A stretch of DNA of 64,000 nucleotides from CALCKU01 sp964607445 (GTDB lineage: Bacteria > Pseudomonadota > Alphaproteobacteria > Caulobacterales > Maricaulaceae). Below are positions 8,649 through 17,576 of this stretch, piece after piece. The position numbers and the translations under genes are program-made. The DNA lies in contig CAZSKN010000001.1 in NCBI GenBank assembly GCA_964607445.1, positions 62,001 through 126,000 of the forward strand. Direction: 5' to 3'. The notes beneath the pieces were generated by a model. That model searched no databases and was not told where the DNA came from. It was given only the letters and a program-made list of their open reading frames with translations. Numbering within the stretch: the stretch's first letter is position 1; every line of letters starts with the position of its first letter.

Positions 8649-10343
8649 CTATTTTCCCTTTTTAAACTTTGAGAAAATAGATTTACCTGATGGTTTGGAT
8701 GCCCCTGCGGGCATATTTGCTGAACCTTTAGACTTGCTTCCCAGAAAAGATAATACTTTCTTACTTGAAACTCCGGCTTTGGGTGTCATAGGAAAGCTTC
8801 CCGTTTTCAAACGCTCTGCAAGATAATTCAATCCCACAACGGTTTGCTCCGCACCTTTGATGTCCGTCAGCATTTTACCGTCATTTGCGGCCTCTGAAAA
8901 TATATCAGGATCAAAACCAATGACCAAAGCCGGGTCCATGTCCACCGCTGCAGCGAAATCTTTGACTGTAATTTCGTTATTTTTGGTTAGGCCCGTTTTA
9001 TTAAGTATCAAAATGGGGTCGGCATCATTCGGGCGTTGCGTTTTCAAATAATCCAGTAGATTTTTCGTATTTCGCAAATTGGCCAAATCAGGCGCGGCTG
9101 TGACAACAACATCATCCGAACTGATCAAAACCTTCGTGGTCCATTCCGCCCAATAATGCGGCAGATCCAGAATTGTCATCGGGCTAATTCCGCGAACGGC
9201 ATCTACAACGGCTTCATACGCTTCGGATGACATGACAGGTGTCGAATTCAGAGACCCGGCAGTGGGTAACATCGATAGCTTAGGTGTATGACGTAACATA
9301 ATGCGATCAAGCAGAGTTTCGTCCAACCTTTCTGGTTCGGCTAAAGCTTCTTCTAGCCCTTGGCTGGCATCATAAGCAAAATCAAGACCTGTCGTCCCCC
9401 AAGAGGCATCAAGATCAACGAGTGAGGTATCCTGCCCAACAATTTCTGACATACACCACGCTATATTATGAGCAAGTGTTGAAGACCCGACGCCGCCTTT
9501 TGCACCAAAAAATGCAGCCGTGCGGCCTATAAAGGGTTTATCTGGATCGGCATATAAATCACTTAAAGACCGTATCAGGCTCAAGGGATGAAAGGGAGGT
9601 ACCAAGTAATCACTAATCCCTTTTTCTATCAATTGGCGATATAATTTTATGTCATTAGTAGCCCCGATCATAACCACCTTGGTTCCAGCATCACACACAG
9701 AAGCGAGATCTTCGAGTTGCCCAAAAAGTTCAGGCCCACGCATACCGGATTCAATCAGGATCAGATTAGGCGTATTTTCTTTTCGGTAATATTCGATAGC
9801 CGCATGTAAACCGCCCATGTAAATCTTTACATTTGTACGTTTCATCCGCCAATCACGGTTGGTCTCATTTATAGAGTTGGCCGTTTCATTGCGGTCACAA
9901 AAAGCATGAATTGAAATCTGTGGCAAAGCCTTCTCGCCGCCTTCGCGCGACCTGTCTTCAATCGAAACATCCATAGCCATAGCGGACACAGGAACGGGCG
10001 CAACGGCAATACGTTGGTCCGGCATCCCTTGATAATATTGGCCAGGTGTAGGCCCCGGTGTAGCTATGGGGGCAGGTTGGGGCACCATGTGCGGAGTGTG
10101 CGGGGCGGGCATAGCTTGCGGGTGGGGCGCATAACCCTGCCCGGCATGTATGGGTTGAGGCGGGGCCACCGGACGCGGTACAACTTGTGTCGGTAAAATT
10201 TGCGGCGCGGGAGCGGGCATAGGCCTCGGCATAGCTGGGGCAAGAGCCGGAGCTGGGGCCGGGACTGGCGCCGGAACCGGGTGCGGCATTGCCTGTTGCA
10301 CGGGTCTAGGCAATGGCTGCGATTGAGGGGTTGGTTGTGTCAT
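8649..10343 (-). CDS. cpaE: CpaE/TadZ pilus localisation ATPase with proline-rich N-terminus
   Basis: MinD/ParA-superfamily protein that sites the Tad apparatus at the cell pole. Residues about 1-125 are strikingly rich in Pro, Ala and Gln with repeated PAPAP-type runs. Residues about 140-255 form a degenerate receiver-like domain. The ATPase core starts near 275 with the deviant Walker A FGAKGGVGSSTLAHN, in which the second Lys is Ser as is usual in CpaE. The Walker B-like SLVDLDASWG follows. Ordinary CpaE is shorter, and the Pro-rich arm is the unusual part. It is followed 6 bp later by cpaF. Confidence 0.93.
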   Translation of the reverse strand: MTQPTPQSQPLPRPVQQAMPHPVPAPVPAPAPALAPAMPRPMPAPAPQILPTQVVPRPVAPPQPIHAGQGYAPHPQAMPAPHTPHMVPQPAPIATPGPTPGQYYQGMPDQRIAVAPVPVSAMAMDVSIEDRSREGGEKALPQISIHAFCDRNETANSINETNRDWRMKRTNVKIYMGGLHAAIEYYRKENTPNLILIESGMRGPELFGQLEDLASVCDAGTKVVMIGATNDIKLYRQLIEKGISDYLVPPFHPLSLIRSLSDLYADPDKPFIGRTAAFFGAKGGVGSSTLAHNIAWCMSEIVGQDTSLVDLDASWGTTGLDFAYDASQGLEEALAEPERLDETLLDRIMLRHTPKLSMLPTAGSLNSTPVMSSEAYEAVVDAVRGISPMTILDLPHYWAEWTTKVLISSDDVVVTAAPDLANLRNTKNLLDYLKTQRPNDADPILILNKTGLTKNNEITVKDFAAAVDMDPALVIGFDPDIFSEAANDGKMLTDIKGAEQTVVGLNYLAERLKTGSFPMTPKAGVSSKKVLSFLGSKSKGSANMPAGASKPSGKSIFSKFKKGK

Positions 10344-10357
10344 ATTTTTTCTTACCC

Positions 10358-11053
10358 TTAATTTCCATCAGCCGAGACCGCCTGCCGCGCAGGTTGCTCT
10401 GAAGATGTATCCTGACCTTGGATATATTTGTCGTAAATATCTATGCGACGTTCGATATTTGGACGATCAAATGGTAAAGGTTCTATCAGTTGCCGCGGGT
10501 CCTGAATCATTGCCGCAAGATTGGCCGATTGCGTACACCCGTAACTATAGTCGGCGTTATTAGAGCCCGTCATCGTCAAATCACCCAGAAATCCACAATC
10601 TCTTGGCAGTGTTTTTAAATGACGATAGGATACCACAACAGGAGCGGGCGCATTAGGACGTGCCGCATATTGCCCTCTGGCAATAGAGGTATTGGCGGCA
10701 ACGCCACCTAGCAGTCTTGCAATAAGGGATTGGGCCTGTTGCGCACCTAAGCCCTGCGCCGCATGGCTGGGCACATTAATATATAAGGGGCCATTCCCAA
10801 AACGACGGTAATTATTGACAAATATGGCGACAGCATCGCTGTCACGCGCGGAAAGTTCAAGTCCGTTAGGACGCGTATAAAGCTCCAGACGTTCAATAGA
10901 TTCAGCCACTTCGACAGGGTAATGCGCTTTACTTAATGGAGGGGTGGGTTGTGCCGTCGAGCAGGCCGTTATCAATACGGTCCCCATCAGGCTTAGAAGA
11001 ATTGATAGCTTCCGTTTTGACGACTGTTGTACTTTAGAAATTACATAGACCAT
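10358..11053 (-). CDS. cpaD: Tad pilus lipoprotein CpaD
   Basis: The 231-residue protein has an N-terminal hydrophobic helix ending in a lipobox-like LITAC, so it is an outer-membrane-associated lipoprotein. The body (about 40-225) contains CpaD-family features: a peptidoglycan-binding OmpA-like segment (VAIFVNNYRRFGNGP) and the conserved YGCTQSANLAAMIQDPRQL near the C-terminus. CpaD acts with the CpaC secretin at the outer membrane. The gene sits between cpaC and cpaE, 8 bp after cpaC. The start has an AGG site 8 bases upstream. Confidence 0.9.
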   Translation of the reverse strand: MVYVISKVQQSSKRKLSILLSLMGTVLITACSTAQPTPPLSKAHYPVEVAESIERLELYTRPNGLELSARDSDAVAIFVNNYRRFGNGPLYINVPSHAAQGLGAQQAQSLIARLLGGVAANTSIARGQYAARPNAPAPVVVSYRHLKTLPRDCGFLGDLTMTGSNNADYSYGCTQSANLAAMIQDPRQLIEPLPFDRPNIERRIDIYDKYIQGQDTSSEQPARQAVSADGN

Positions 11054-11061
11054 AATTATAC

Positions 11062-12531
11062 CTAATCCACTACATGTCCAAAGGGCCCGGGCAGGCTCTC
11101 GGTCGAAATAGACCGTCCATTTTTTGCATAAACTTTATTCAGACGTCCAAGGAGCAAGGCCTCTCTGTCACTAGCGGCGCTAAATCCGTCTAACGGAGTC
11201 TGTAATTTATCTGGATGTGTGGGATCCACTAAATAAGGTGTGACAATAATCACCAGTTCGGTTTGCGAATTTAAATCATCCCGATTCCGAAACAAGGCGC
11301 CTACACCGGGAATATCTTTCGCGCCCGGAATACCGTCAACGGCTTGGCGTGTTTCTTCTCGAATCAGTCCGGCAATGACCAGACTCCCGCCAGCCGGCAA
11401 TTCAACAACTGTATTGGCTCTGCGCACACGCAAGCCTAAAATATCGGAAGAGCCCCCGCCGGTTTCAAAGGCCCCTTCGGTTGTGGGTTCTGAGACTTCC
11501 GTTGAAATATTTAGAGAAATTCGACCTTCACTAAGAACAACCGGCGTAAAGCCTAAGGATACACCAAAGGGTCTAAACTCAAATTCGCGTTGAAGCTGCC
11601 CATTATCGTCAATAAAGACATTGGTTAAAAGTGGAAACTCACCCCCTGATAGAAAATTAGCCGTCTCACCTGAAGTCGTCACTAATGTCGGTTCGGCCTT
11701 TGTACGTATCAAACCCACGCGCTCTAACGCAGATAAAGCCCCGCCGATAGATTGTAGAGCTCCGCCTGCTGAGTTAACAAATGTTCCGCTGGCTGAAAGG
11801 CCGGCACCTGTCGTCAGAGCATTATTACTAATAAGTGACACGGTAGAATCACCTAATTGTCCGACAGCATTAAGATTGATCCCCATTTGTTTCGTCACCG
11901 TTCTTTGCATTTCGACAATACGGACTTTAAGCAGAACCTGATCTTTGCCCTCGACGGTCATCAAATTCACAACTTCACCTGTTTCGCCCCCTGTATCTTC
12001 ATCCAGCCAAAGACCCGCAAGACCCTGAATGCGGTTTGCAATCGCTGCGTTCGCGACACTCCCGGTTACTAATAAATTATTATTAACCGCCTGTACGGTC
12101 ACATTCGTGTTTGGAGCATGTTGGCGGATCAAAGCTTCCAATCCCGACAAATCCCGTTCAACCCGGATCTCAAGGTTAAGAAGTTCATTCCCATTGTGGC
12201 CGTAAAAATATGTATTTGTTTGTCCCGTACGCTTGCCAATCAAGACGACCCGACGCGATGTATGCACAACTGATTCAACAATTTCTGGATTAGAAACAAT
12301 AACATCCATCATATCTTCGGGTAATTCGACAACCGTAGACTTGCTAAATGGAATCACAACAGACCGCGTAAGCGCGCTTTCACCCGGAGACTGAATAGAC
12401 GTTGCCCCCGCGCTGTGACCCAAGGTCTGCATATGGCTATAAGACCGCGTGCCAGCCCATGAATTGACGGCAAAGAGACTATAGGTAAATACGGCACTTA
12501 ACGCCAAGTTTAAACGTCGTCTTCCGGTCAT
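11062..12531 (-). CDS. cpaC: Tad pilus secretin CpaC/RcpA
   Basis: Outer-membrane secretin through which the Flp pilus passes. The ATG at 12531 was chosen: it follows GAGG, starts 1 bp after the cpaB stop, and begins a signal peptide ending near NSWA. Then come the pilus N-terminal domain (about 45-120, SKSTVVELPEDMMDVIVSNP), a BON domain (about 125-180, NVTVQAVNNNLLVTGSV) and the secretin domain (about 230-450, with VELPAGGSLVIAGLI and ELVIIVTPYLV). Length (about 489 residues) and order match CpaC. Confidence 0.95.
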   Translation of the reverse strand: MTGRRRLNLALSAVFTYSLFAVNSWAGTRSYSHMQTLGHSAGATSIQSPGESALTRSVVIPFSKSTVVELPEDMMDVIVSNPEIVESVVHTSRRVVLIGKRTGQTNTYFYGHNGNELLNLEIRVERDLSGLEALIRQHAPNTNVTVQAVNNNLLVTGSVANAAIANRIQGLAGLWLDEDTGGETGEVVNLMTVEGKDQVLLKVRIVEMQRTVTKQMGINLNAVGQLGDSTVSLISNNALTTGAGLSASGTFVNSAGGALQSIGGALSALERVGLIRTKAEPTLVTTSGETANFLSGGEFPLLTNVFIDDNGQLQREFEFRPFGVSLGFTPVVLSEGRISLNISTEVSEPTTEGAFETGGGSSDILGLRVRRANTVVELPAGGSLVIAGLIREETRQAVDGIPGAKDIPGVGALFRNRDDLNSQTELVIIVTPYLVDPTHPDKLQTPLDGFSAASDREALLLGRLNKVYAKNGRSISTESLPGPFGHVVD

Positions 12532-12532
12532 C

Positions 12533-13375
12533 TTAATTTCCTCTGATAGCCACAATTTGTGGCTGTCCGTCTCGGTAAATGGTAATTGTGGGTGTCGCAG
12601 TATTGTCTTCTCTGGATATCGTAGCCGCGCTGGTCGCAAACCGGTTACGCGCATCACTAATTCCACGAAGTGTCAGGCTTAAATCCCCTTGGGTTTTTGC
12701 TTCTTCCAATATTTCGGCATCCCCTTGCGTCATTTCAAATGTTGCCGTTGAACCCACCACAGCGGCGCCCGTTTCAGGGTTTGTGGCATAAATTTGATCA
12801 ATAGCCAGAACATGAATATTTTCGAAAATCGTCGACGCAACAGACCGTCTCTGATTATTATCGAATTGTTGGGTAAGTGTATTAATGGGAATTTCCGCCG
12901 TAAGGATAATATCCACACGGTCACCAGGCTGAATAAAACCACCTGCGGCTGTATCGACAGAAATACGTGACGTCACAGCGCGCATACCCGGTTTTAACAA
13001 AGCCGCCATGACCCCCTTATCGCCTGGGGCAACCAATTTTTGCGTAATAACCGGCTCACCCGTATAAATCGCTGTTCGCACGACAGATCCGACATTTTCG
13101 GAAATCGCGTTTTCACTAATATCTTTAGTAATAAAACTTTCAGATAAGGCTTCCGCTGGCCACGCTTTCCATTGCAAGCTGTCCTCTGTCAATTTTGATC
13201 CAAAGGGTAAATCCCGCGTCGCTACAAGAACCTGATTATATTCCACTTGTTTGACAATTTGGGCCGGAGCCGGCGCGGGAGCGGATACAGGTGTTGTTAA
13301 ATTACGAACTTGCGAGAATATCACAAATGTCACTACAGTTAATCCACCGATTAAAATAAGTCTTCTTTTATCCAT
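12533..13375 (-). CDS. cpaB: Tad pilus assembly protein CpaB/RcpC
   Basis: Single N-terminal membrane helix (LILIGGLTVVTFVIFS), then a SAF/antifreeze-like domain at about residues 45-110 (VLVATRDLPFGSKLTEDSLQ) and the RcpC domain (about 115-270, with GFIQPGDRVDIILT). CpaB is periplasmic and is thought to modulate the secretin channel. The ATG at 13375 was chosen over an in-frame TTG four codons upstream. The gene sits between the cpaA peptidase and cpaC. Confidence 0.93.
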   Translation of the reverse strand: MDKRRLILIGGLTVVTFVIFSQVRNLTTPVSAPAPAPAQIVKQVEYNQVLVATRDLPFGSKLTEDSLQWKAWPAEALSESFITKDISENAISENVGSVVRTAIYTGEPVITQKLVAPGDKGVMAALLKPGMRAVTSRISVDTAAGGFIQPGDRVDIILTAEIPINTLTQQFDNNQRRSVASTIFENIHVLAIDQIYATNPETGAAVVGSTATFEMTQGDAEILEEAKTQGDLSLTLRGISDARNRFATSAATISREDNTATPTITIYRDGQPQIVAIRGN

Positions 13376-13471
13376 ATTTACTCGCAAACCTTACTATGAA
13401 GAGCACTCTACATGCCTATTTCATAAAGCATGGTTAATTTTACCTTCCGGAAACGAAGAAAGTGTTAATTT

Positions 13472-13981
13472 TTATAAGGAACCTGCGGCAAATTTGAAAA
13501 TTTCACTCTGTGGCAAAGTCGCCAGAGCGCCCGCAGCCAATGCCAGACCATATGGCATATGGGTATTGTCTTTTACGATACGATAGACCCAAGGCGAGGT
13601 CAGTATACGTGCCGGAATGAATTGGCGTCCAAGAAGTATGAAAGCCGCCAATATCCCGCCAGCCACAGTGGTATAGACGACAAAAAGAAAAAGATCCGGC
13701 CACGTCCACCAAATGGATATCGCGGCCATTAATTTGGCATCTCCGCCACCTAGCCATCCAAAGGCAAACATGACAAACCCAATGGCAAACATAAGACCAC
13801 CGGCGCCTAAATGTTCACCAAAATTAGCCCACCCCTGCCATACAAAGGGTAAAACAACGAAAAATCCAGCCAAAACCAGAAGACTCACCCAGTTCGGAAT
13901 TGTCATGGTTGTGGCATCTTTATAGATTGTCGTCAGCATACTCGCCGCGAACACACTTAAAATAAAAAAAGAAAGAATCAT
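13472..13981 (-). CDS. cpaA: Tad prepilin peptidase CpaA/TadV
   Basis: Small inner-membrane aspartyl protease of the type IV prepilin peptidase family (169 residues, without the N-methylation domain, as usual for TadV). Several transmembrane segments are visible. The two catalytic Asp positions are DATTMTIPNW (about 22) and the GxGD-type motif GGGDAKLMAA (about 77). It should cleave the Flp pilin and the TadE-like pseudopilins after the Gly before the conserved hydrophobic helix. It lies just downstream of the pilin gene on the same strand. Confidence 0.93.
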   Translation of the reverse strand: MILSFFILSVFAASMLTTIYKDATTMTIPNWVSLLVLAGFFVVLPFVWQGWANFGEHLGAGGLMFAIGFVMFAFGWLGGGDAKLMAAISIWWTWPDLFLFVVYTTVAGGILAAFILLGRQFIPARILTSPWVYRIVKDNTHMPYGLALAAGALATLPQSEIFKFAAGSL

Positions 13982-14072
13982 TTGAAAACCTTTTCGCCAA
14001 GCTAGGTTTTCATATCCGTATAGAGTTAACGGGGGGTTTCAAAACTATAAGAAGTGAGCCCTTAATAAACGA

Positions 14073-14107
14073 CTCAAAAAAAAACGGCCCTTATCTAAGG
14101 GCCGTTT
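14073..14107 (-). terminator. strong intrinsic terminator after the Flp pilin gene
   Basis: A 12-bp perfect stem, AAACGGCCCTTA (14082-14093) and TAAGGGCCGTTT (14096-14107), is followed on the minus strand by a run of about 9 T before position 14075. It lies between the pilin gene and cpaA, so most transcripts would stop after the abundant pilin. This would give the usual high pilin-to-machinery ratio through partial read-through. Confidence 0.85.
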
Positions 14108-14131
14108 CTAACTTAATAACCGAAGGGTCGA

Positions 14132-14317
14132 TTATGGAGTATTCAATTCCGTCGTATTGATCTTATCCGCAACTTCGGTGAATTTCGCATCCAAAGCGTC
14201 ACCTACAGCTTGACCACCAACAATGATAGCGACACCGATAAGGGCGGCAATAAGACCATATTCAATAGCCGTAGCACCAGATTCGTCCTTAATATAACGA
14301 GACATTAAATTTTGCAT
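14132..14317 (-). CDS. pilA: Flp/PilA-family pilin
   Basis: 61-residue Flp prepilin. The leader MQNLMSRYIKDESG is followed by the processing site G14/A15 and the hallmark ATAIEYGLIAALIGVA helix with the Glu needed for subunit assembly. A short polar tail follows. The ATG at 14317 was chosen because GGGAGAA lies 7 bases upstream; longer starts read through this site. The gene heads the tad locus, and a strong terminator follows. A near-match CtrA box (14405-14419) lies upstream, consistent with CtrA-controlled pilin expression in Caulobacter. Confidence 0.96.
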   Translation of the reverse strand: MQNLMSRYIKDESGATAIEYGLIAALIGVAIIVGGQAVGDALDAKFTEVADKINTTELNTP

Positions 14318-14404
14318 AACATTTCTCCCACGTATGCTTTCTAAAAGGAGGAACATTCCTCAACAGGGAACGTCCCCTGATGAAGGTGTTTTATAGAAAG
14401 CCTG

Positions 14405-14419
14405 TTACCAAGCGTTTAA
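14405..14419. promoter_or_regulatory. near-match CtrA box upstream of the pilin gene
   Basis: TTACCAAGCGTTTAA matches TTAA-N7-TTAA at 7 of 8 positions, centred about 95 bp upstream of the pilin ATG. In Caulobacter the pilA promoter is activated by CtrA, so position and context fit, but one mismatch in an AT-rich region makes this only a candidate. Confidence 0.4.
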
Positions 14420-14610
14420 ACGACGTGGTAAAAATAAAGTAAAAATTACAAGCGGTCTTTTTTGGTAAATATACCGACACTTTAGTATATTATAGCAATA
14501 TAATGCAGGTTTTCTTTTAAAAACCACATAAAAACATATTGAGAGTCCGAATTTGTAAACTCTTCGTTCACCACATTTCACTAAAAAGGCTTAACAATAA
14601 AGGAATGATT

Positions 14611-15159
14611 ATGTTCGCCACGGCTTCAAAACTAGCACTTTATACACTAATTGCCCTCGCCACAACAAATATGGCCTTAGCCGGAACGCACAGCCAGGCA
14701 TATAGCGTCGAACTCAATAAGACTGAACTTGTACGCCTGAACGGGTCTGCGAGTGCCGTAGTTGTGGGGAATCCACAAATTGCGGATGTATCCGTACATT
14801 CTGATCGTACATTATTTGTTGTTGGTCGTAGCTTTGGTGAAACCAATATTATTGTCATGGACGGGGCGGGCGACGTTATAATGAATGCCAATGTTCAAGT
14901 CACCAGTTCCCTACCGGTAAATGGCGTACGGGTTTACAACGGAACCCATGCCAATCGAAGCACCTTTAATTGTAGCCCATATTGCCTCCCGGCCCCTGTG
15001 TTAGGAGATAATCCGGAATTCATTATAACTAATCAAAACGATGTGCCGGCTATCAACAATCAAATTGCTGGCCAAACCTCAACGGGCGCAGCAGGAATCG
15101 CAGCAGGATCAACAAGCGGCCCCGCAAACATATTCGATGACGATCCAATCGACTTCTAA
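14611..15159 (+). CDS. stand-alone pilus/secretin N-domain protein (CpaC N-terminus-like)
   Basis: 182 residues: signal peptide (cleavage near NMALAG), then a single domain (about 25-105, NKTELVRLNGSASAVVVGNP and DRTLFVVGRSFGETNIIVMD) of the kind found at the N-terminus of CpaC secretins. An extracytoplasmic tail has two Cys close together (NCSPYC) and a Gly/Ser/Ala-rich end. No secretin pore domain is present. It is periplasmic by inference and may bind the secretin or pilus base. The ATG at 14611 has AAAGGA 7 bases upstream. It is divergent from the pilin gene and upstream of the pseudopilins. Similar small genes accompany tad loci in Caulobacterales. Confidence 0.75.
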   Translation: MFATASKLALYTLIALATTNMALAGTHSQAYSVELNKTELVRLNGSASAVVVGNPQIADVSVHSDRTLFVVGRSFGETNIIVMDGAGDVIMNANVQVTSSLPVNGVRVYNGTHANRSTFNCSPYCLPAPVLGDNPEFIITNQNDVPAINNQIAGQTSTGAAGIAAGSTSGPANIFDDDPIDF

Positions 15160-15370
15160 AGACCGACCACGCTCTGTATAAAATCCTCCACTTTAAACCT
15201 CCTCGACCTATTCTGGTTTTATAAAGCGAGAGTCACGCCGTATATTTTAGACTCACAAGGTCCTGCTATTTTCGGGGCGCGTGTATTACACATTGTTAAC
15301 GATGTCTCTTTGCTTGATATTAAATATTTTTACGTAAGATATCGCCGTAAACGCAGTACTGCACGTGTTG

Positions 15371-15961
15371 ATGGGATTAAACGTGAAAAAAATTACATTC
15401 TTCAAAACCAATTTTTTAAGCCGATTTAGCAAAAATAAAGAGGGCAGCACGGCGATAGAGTTCGCATTACTCATTTTGCCATTTTCTGCCTTATTATTCG
15501 CAATCATAGAGACAGCCGTAGTGTTTTTTATATCTTCGACACTGGGGCACGCATTGAGTGAAACATCACGGCCCATACGCGTTGGTGATTTCCAACGCGA
15601 TTGTTCTGATACACCGGAGCGCTTTAAGGCCGCTATGTGCGAAAATATGATCTCGATTGGGAGCTGCGAAAATCAATTATCCGTCGACCTTGTCGCATCT
15701 GCGGACGGGAAATTTAATATCAATTTATTACCCCCGCTCCCGCCGGAGGATCCCGCCACACCGGATGAGGCAACACCACCACTACCAAGCACATATCAAA
15801 CCTCTGCAGGCGGTGATGTTATCATTACCCGGGCTAGGTTTCACCATAGGCTGGTTTTACCGGGTAATCTTACATTCCTTGCGAATCGTAACGGGAATAT
15901 ACGCGTCATAGAATCAACAACTGCTTTTAGAAACGAGCCTTTTGAAAATACCTGTCCTTAG
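15371..15961 (+). CDS. TadE-like minor pseudopilin
   Basis: 196 residues. The short basic leader ends at KNKEG, followed by the TadE helix STAIEFALLILPFSALLFAI with the conserved Glu. The rest is periplasmic, with several Cys (DCSD, AAMCEN, GSCEN, ENTC) likely forming disulphides and a Pro-rich loop (LLPPLPPEDPATPDEATPP). The family is cleaved by CpaA and incorporated into, or used to prime, the Tad pilus. The ATG at 15371 is used; a GTG at 15383 preceded by GGGA is equally plausible and gives a shorter leader. Confidence 0.88.
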   Translation: MGLNVKKITFFKTNFLSRFSKNKEGSTAIEFALLILPFSALLFAIIETAVVFFISSTLGHALSETSRPIRVGDFQRDCSDTPERFKAAMCENMISIGSCENQLSVDLVASADGKFNINLLPPLPPEDPATPDEATPPLPSTYQTSAGGDVIITRARFHHRLVLPGNLTFLANRNGNIRVIESTTAFRNEPFENTCP

Positions 15962-16013
15962 CGAGGAATGTGAACCCCGAGCCAGTAGCTAGCCCCGTTA
16001 GTTGGAAATTATT

Positions 16014-16709
16014 ATGAAACATAAATACCTAAATCTATTCACCCGTCCAGCGCGTCTCATACGTAAAGTCAAGTCTTTACGTGAGGACACTCAAGGTATA
16101 GCCGCCATAGAATTTGCCCTATTAGTGCCTGTAATGTTCGGATTATATTTCGGCGTTACAATCATGTCTCTCACGATTGCAGCCAATCGAAATGTTTCAC
16201 ATGCAACTAGTGTAACATCCGATTTAACGGCACAATATGATATTATTGATCAGGAAACTATTGCCAATATTATGACGGCGGCTGTCGCCATTTTGGGAAT
16301 ATCAAAAGCTGAAATCGACGCTAATCGATTGAGCATTGAAGTTAGTAGCTACGCAGCCCAACCCGGAACCGGGACCAGCACAGTTCCAACCGTGCCAGAA
16401 CGCATTGGATTTGCGCAATTAGGGCCAGCATTTACCACACCCTACGCGATCGATAGTGTCAATATGAACCTTTTAAATGAGAGATCCGGTATTGTTGTGA
16501 CACGTATAGCTTACCAATATCAAACGATTGGGCGCGATAATGATACATCGACCCGAAACTGGACTTTGGATAACATTTCTCTGGAAGATGAGATTGTAAA
16601 TATTCCACGCAGTCCAGGTTCTGTTCCCTTTGGTGACGGGTCTGTTGACGGTGCCGGAAGCCGATTTACCGGTTGCAGCGTAAACACTAGCCTGATTGTG
16701 AGTTGTTAA
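16014..16709 (+). CDS. TadE/TadG-like minor pseudopilin
   Basis: 231 residues. The basic leader ends at EDTQG, followed by the pseudopilin helix IAAIEFALLVPVMFGLYFGV. The ectodomain is periplasmic and ends with a Cys pair (GCSVNTSLIVSC). The ATG at 16014 has GGAAAT upstream; the TTG four codons earlier is unlikely. It is cotranscribed with the preceding TadE-like gene (52-bp gap) and would be processed by CpaA. Its stop overlaps the convergent phosphatase gene by 4 bp. A third, long TadG with a von Willebrand domain is not in this window. Confidence 0.87.
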   Translation: MKHKYLNLFTRPARLIRKVKSLREDTQGIAAIEFALLVPVMFGLYFGVTIMSLTIAANRNVSHATSVTSDLTAQYDIIDQETIANIMTAAVAILGISKAEIDANRLSIEVSSYAAQPGTGTSTVPTVPERIGFAQLGPAFTTPYAIDSVNMNLLNERSGIVVTRIAYQYQTIGRDNDTSTRNWTLDNISLEDEIVNIPRSPGSVPFGDGSVDGAGSRFTGCSVNTSLIVSC

Positions 16710-17485
16710 CTAACGAGATAATCTGCTTTTATGGCCTCTATATCGCTATCGGAAATACGTAAATTATCGCGAACATAATCCGACATATTCCCGATAGCCT
16801 GCAAAGAACTTTCCAAGTAATCCGGTTCAACACCGAACATAGGCCGAAGTGAGTCTACTGTGAATTCACGCTTATGGCGTTTTTTCATCATCTCGGCTGC
16901 GGGGGCTAGAAAGCTTTCAATATCCACCGCGCTCATGGTCAACATATAATCCTCTATAATGGTTTGAATATCCACACCCAGAACGGATAATATGATAGCA
17001 GCCAAAGTCCCTGTTCGATCCTTCCCCGCCGCGCAATGGATGACAATATTGTCTCCCGTATCTGCCATATGCCGTAATGTATCTGAAAATATAGCTTCAA
17101 ACCCCGGGTCCCCGGGCCGCGTCTTGTATGAATTTAGCATATAATTTCTAGCGTCTTCTGCGACACGCAAATCCGTCTTCATGAAGGCTTCATGCGGCGC
17201 AATATCAGCTTCCCGCGTTCCAGATAAATCCTCAAATGACAGAACTTTCGTCGACGAAGGGGTCGGCCATTTATTTGGCTGCCTATCGCGTTCCGGCGCG
17301 TATCGCAGATCGACAAGCAAGCCGATATCAAGATCAGATAAATGTGACAAGTCCAGCGCACTCGCGCGATGAAAATTCGCAGATCTGAATAATTTTTCAG
17401 ATCTTATCATCTGACCCGATTGGGTTTTATACCCGCCGAAATCCCGAAAATTAAATATTTTCTCAAATGCGTAAAGGCGTTTCAT
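16706..17485 (-). CDS. tyrosine-protein phosphatase (dual-specificity/PTP-like)
   Basis: Cys-based phosphatase of the bacterial Y_phosphatase3/PTPLA type, 259 residues. The P-loop HCAAGKDRTG has nucleophile Cys151 and Arg157. The N-terminal FNFRDFGGYKT motif and the ERDRQPN segment are typical of this group, which includes enzymes with lipid or protein phosphotyrosine activity. The start has AGAGAG 5 bases upstream. It is convergent with the pseudopilin gene. The true substrate is not visible. Confidence 0.88.
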   Translation of the reverse strand: MKRLYAFEKIFNFRDFGGYKTQSGQMIRSEKLFRSANFHRASALDLSHLSDLDIGLLVDLRYAPERDRQPNKWPTPSSTKVLSFEDLSGTREADIAPHEAFMKTDLRVAEDARNYMLNSYKTRPGDPGFEAIFSDTLRHMADTGDNIVIHCAAGKDRTGTLAAIILSVLGVDIQTIIEDYMLTMSAVDIESFLAPAAEMMKKRHKREFTVDSLRPMFGVEPDYLESSLQAIGNMSDYVRDNLRISDSDIEAIKADYLVS

Positions 17486-17576
17486 AAGCTCTCTTTAAAT
17501 AACATTCAAAAGCCGATCAAACCCGCATTTATACCCCATTTAACTCTCAAGGCAGACGCTTTCGACACTGCCATAC

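Noticed and set aside
15177..15221. TATAAAA/TTTTATA hairpin after the secretin-N-domain gene
   Set aside because: Bulged stem, no following T run; not a convincing terminator.
3687..16709. Tad locus as a recently acquired island
   Set aside because: Base composition looks like the neighbours, no integrase, transposase or flanking repeat is seen, and the order matches the Caulobacter core locus.
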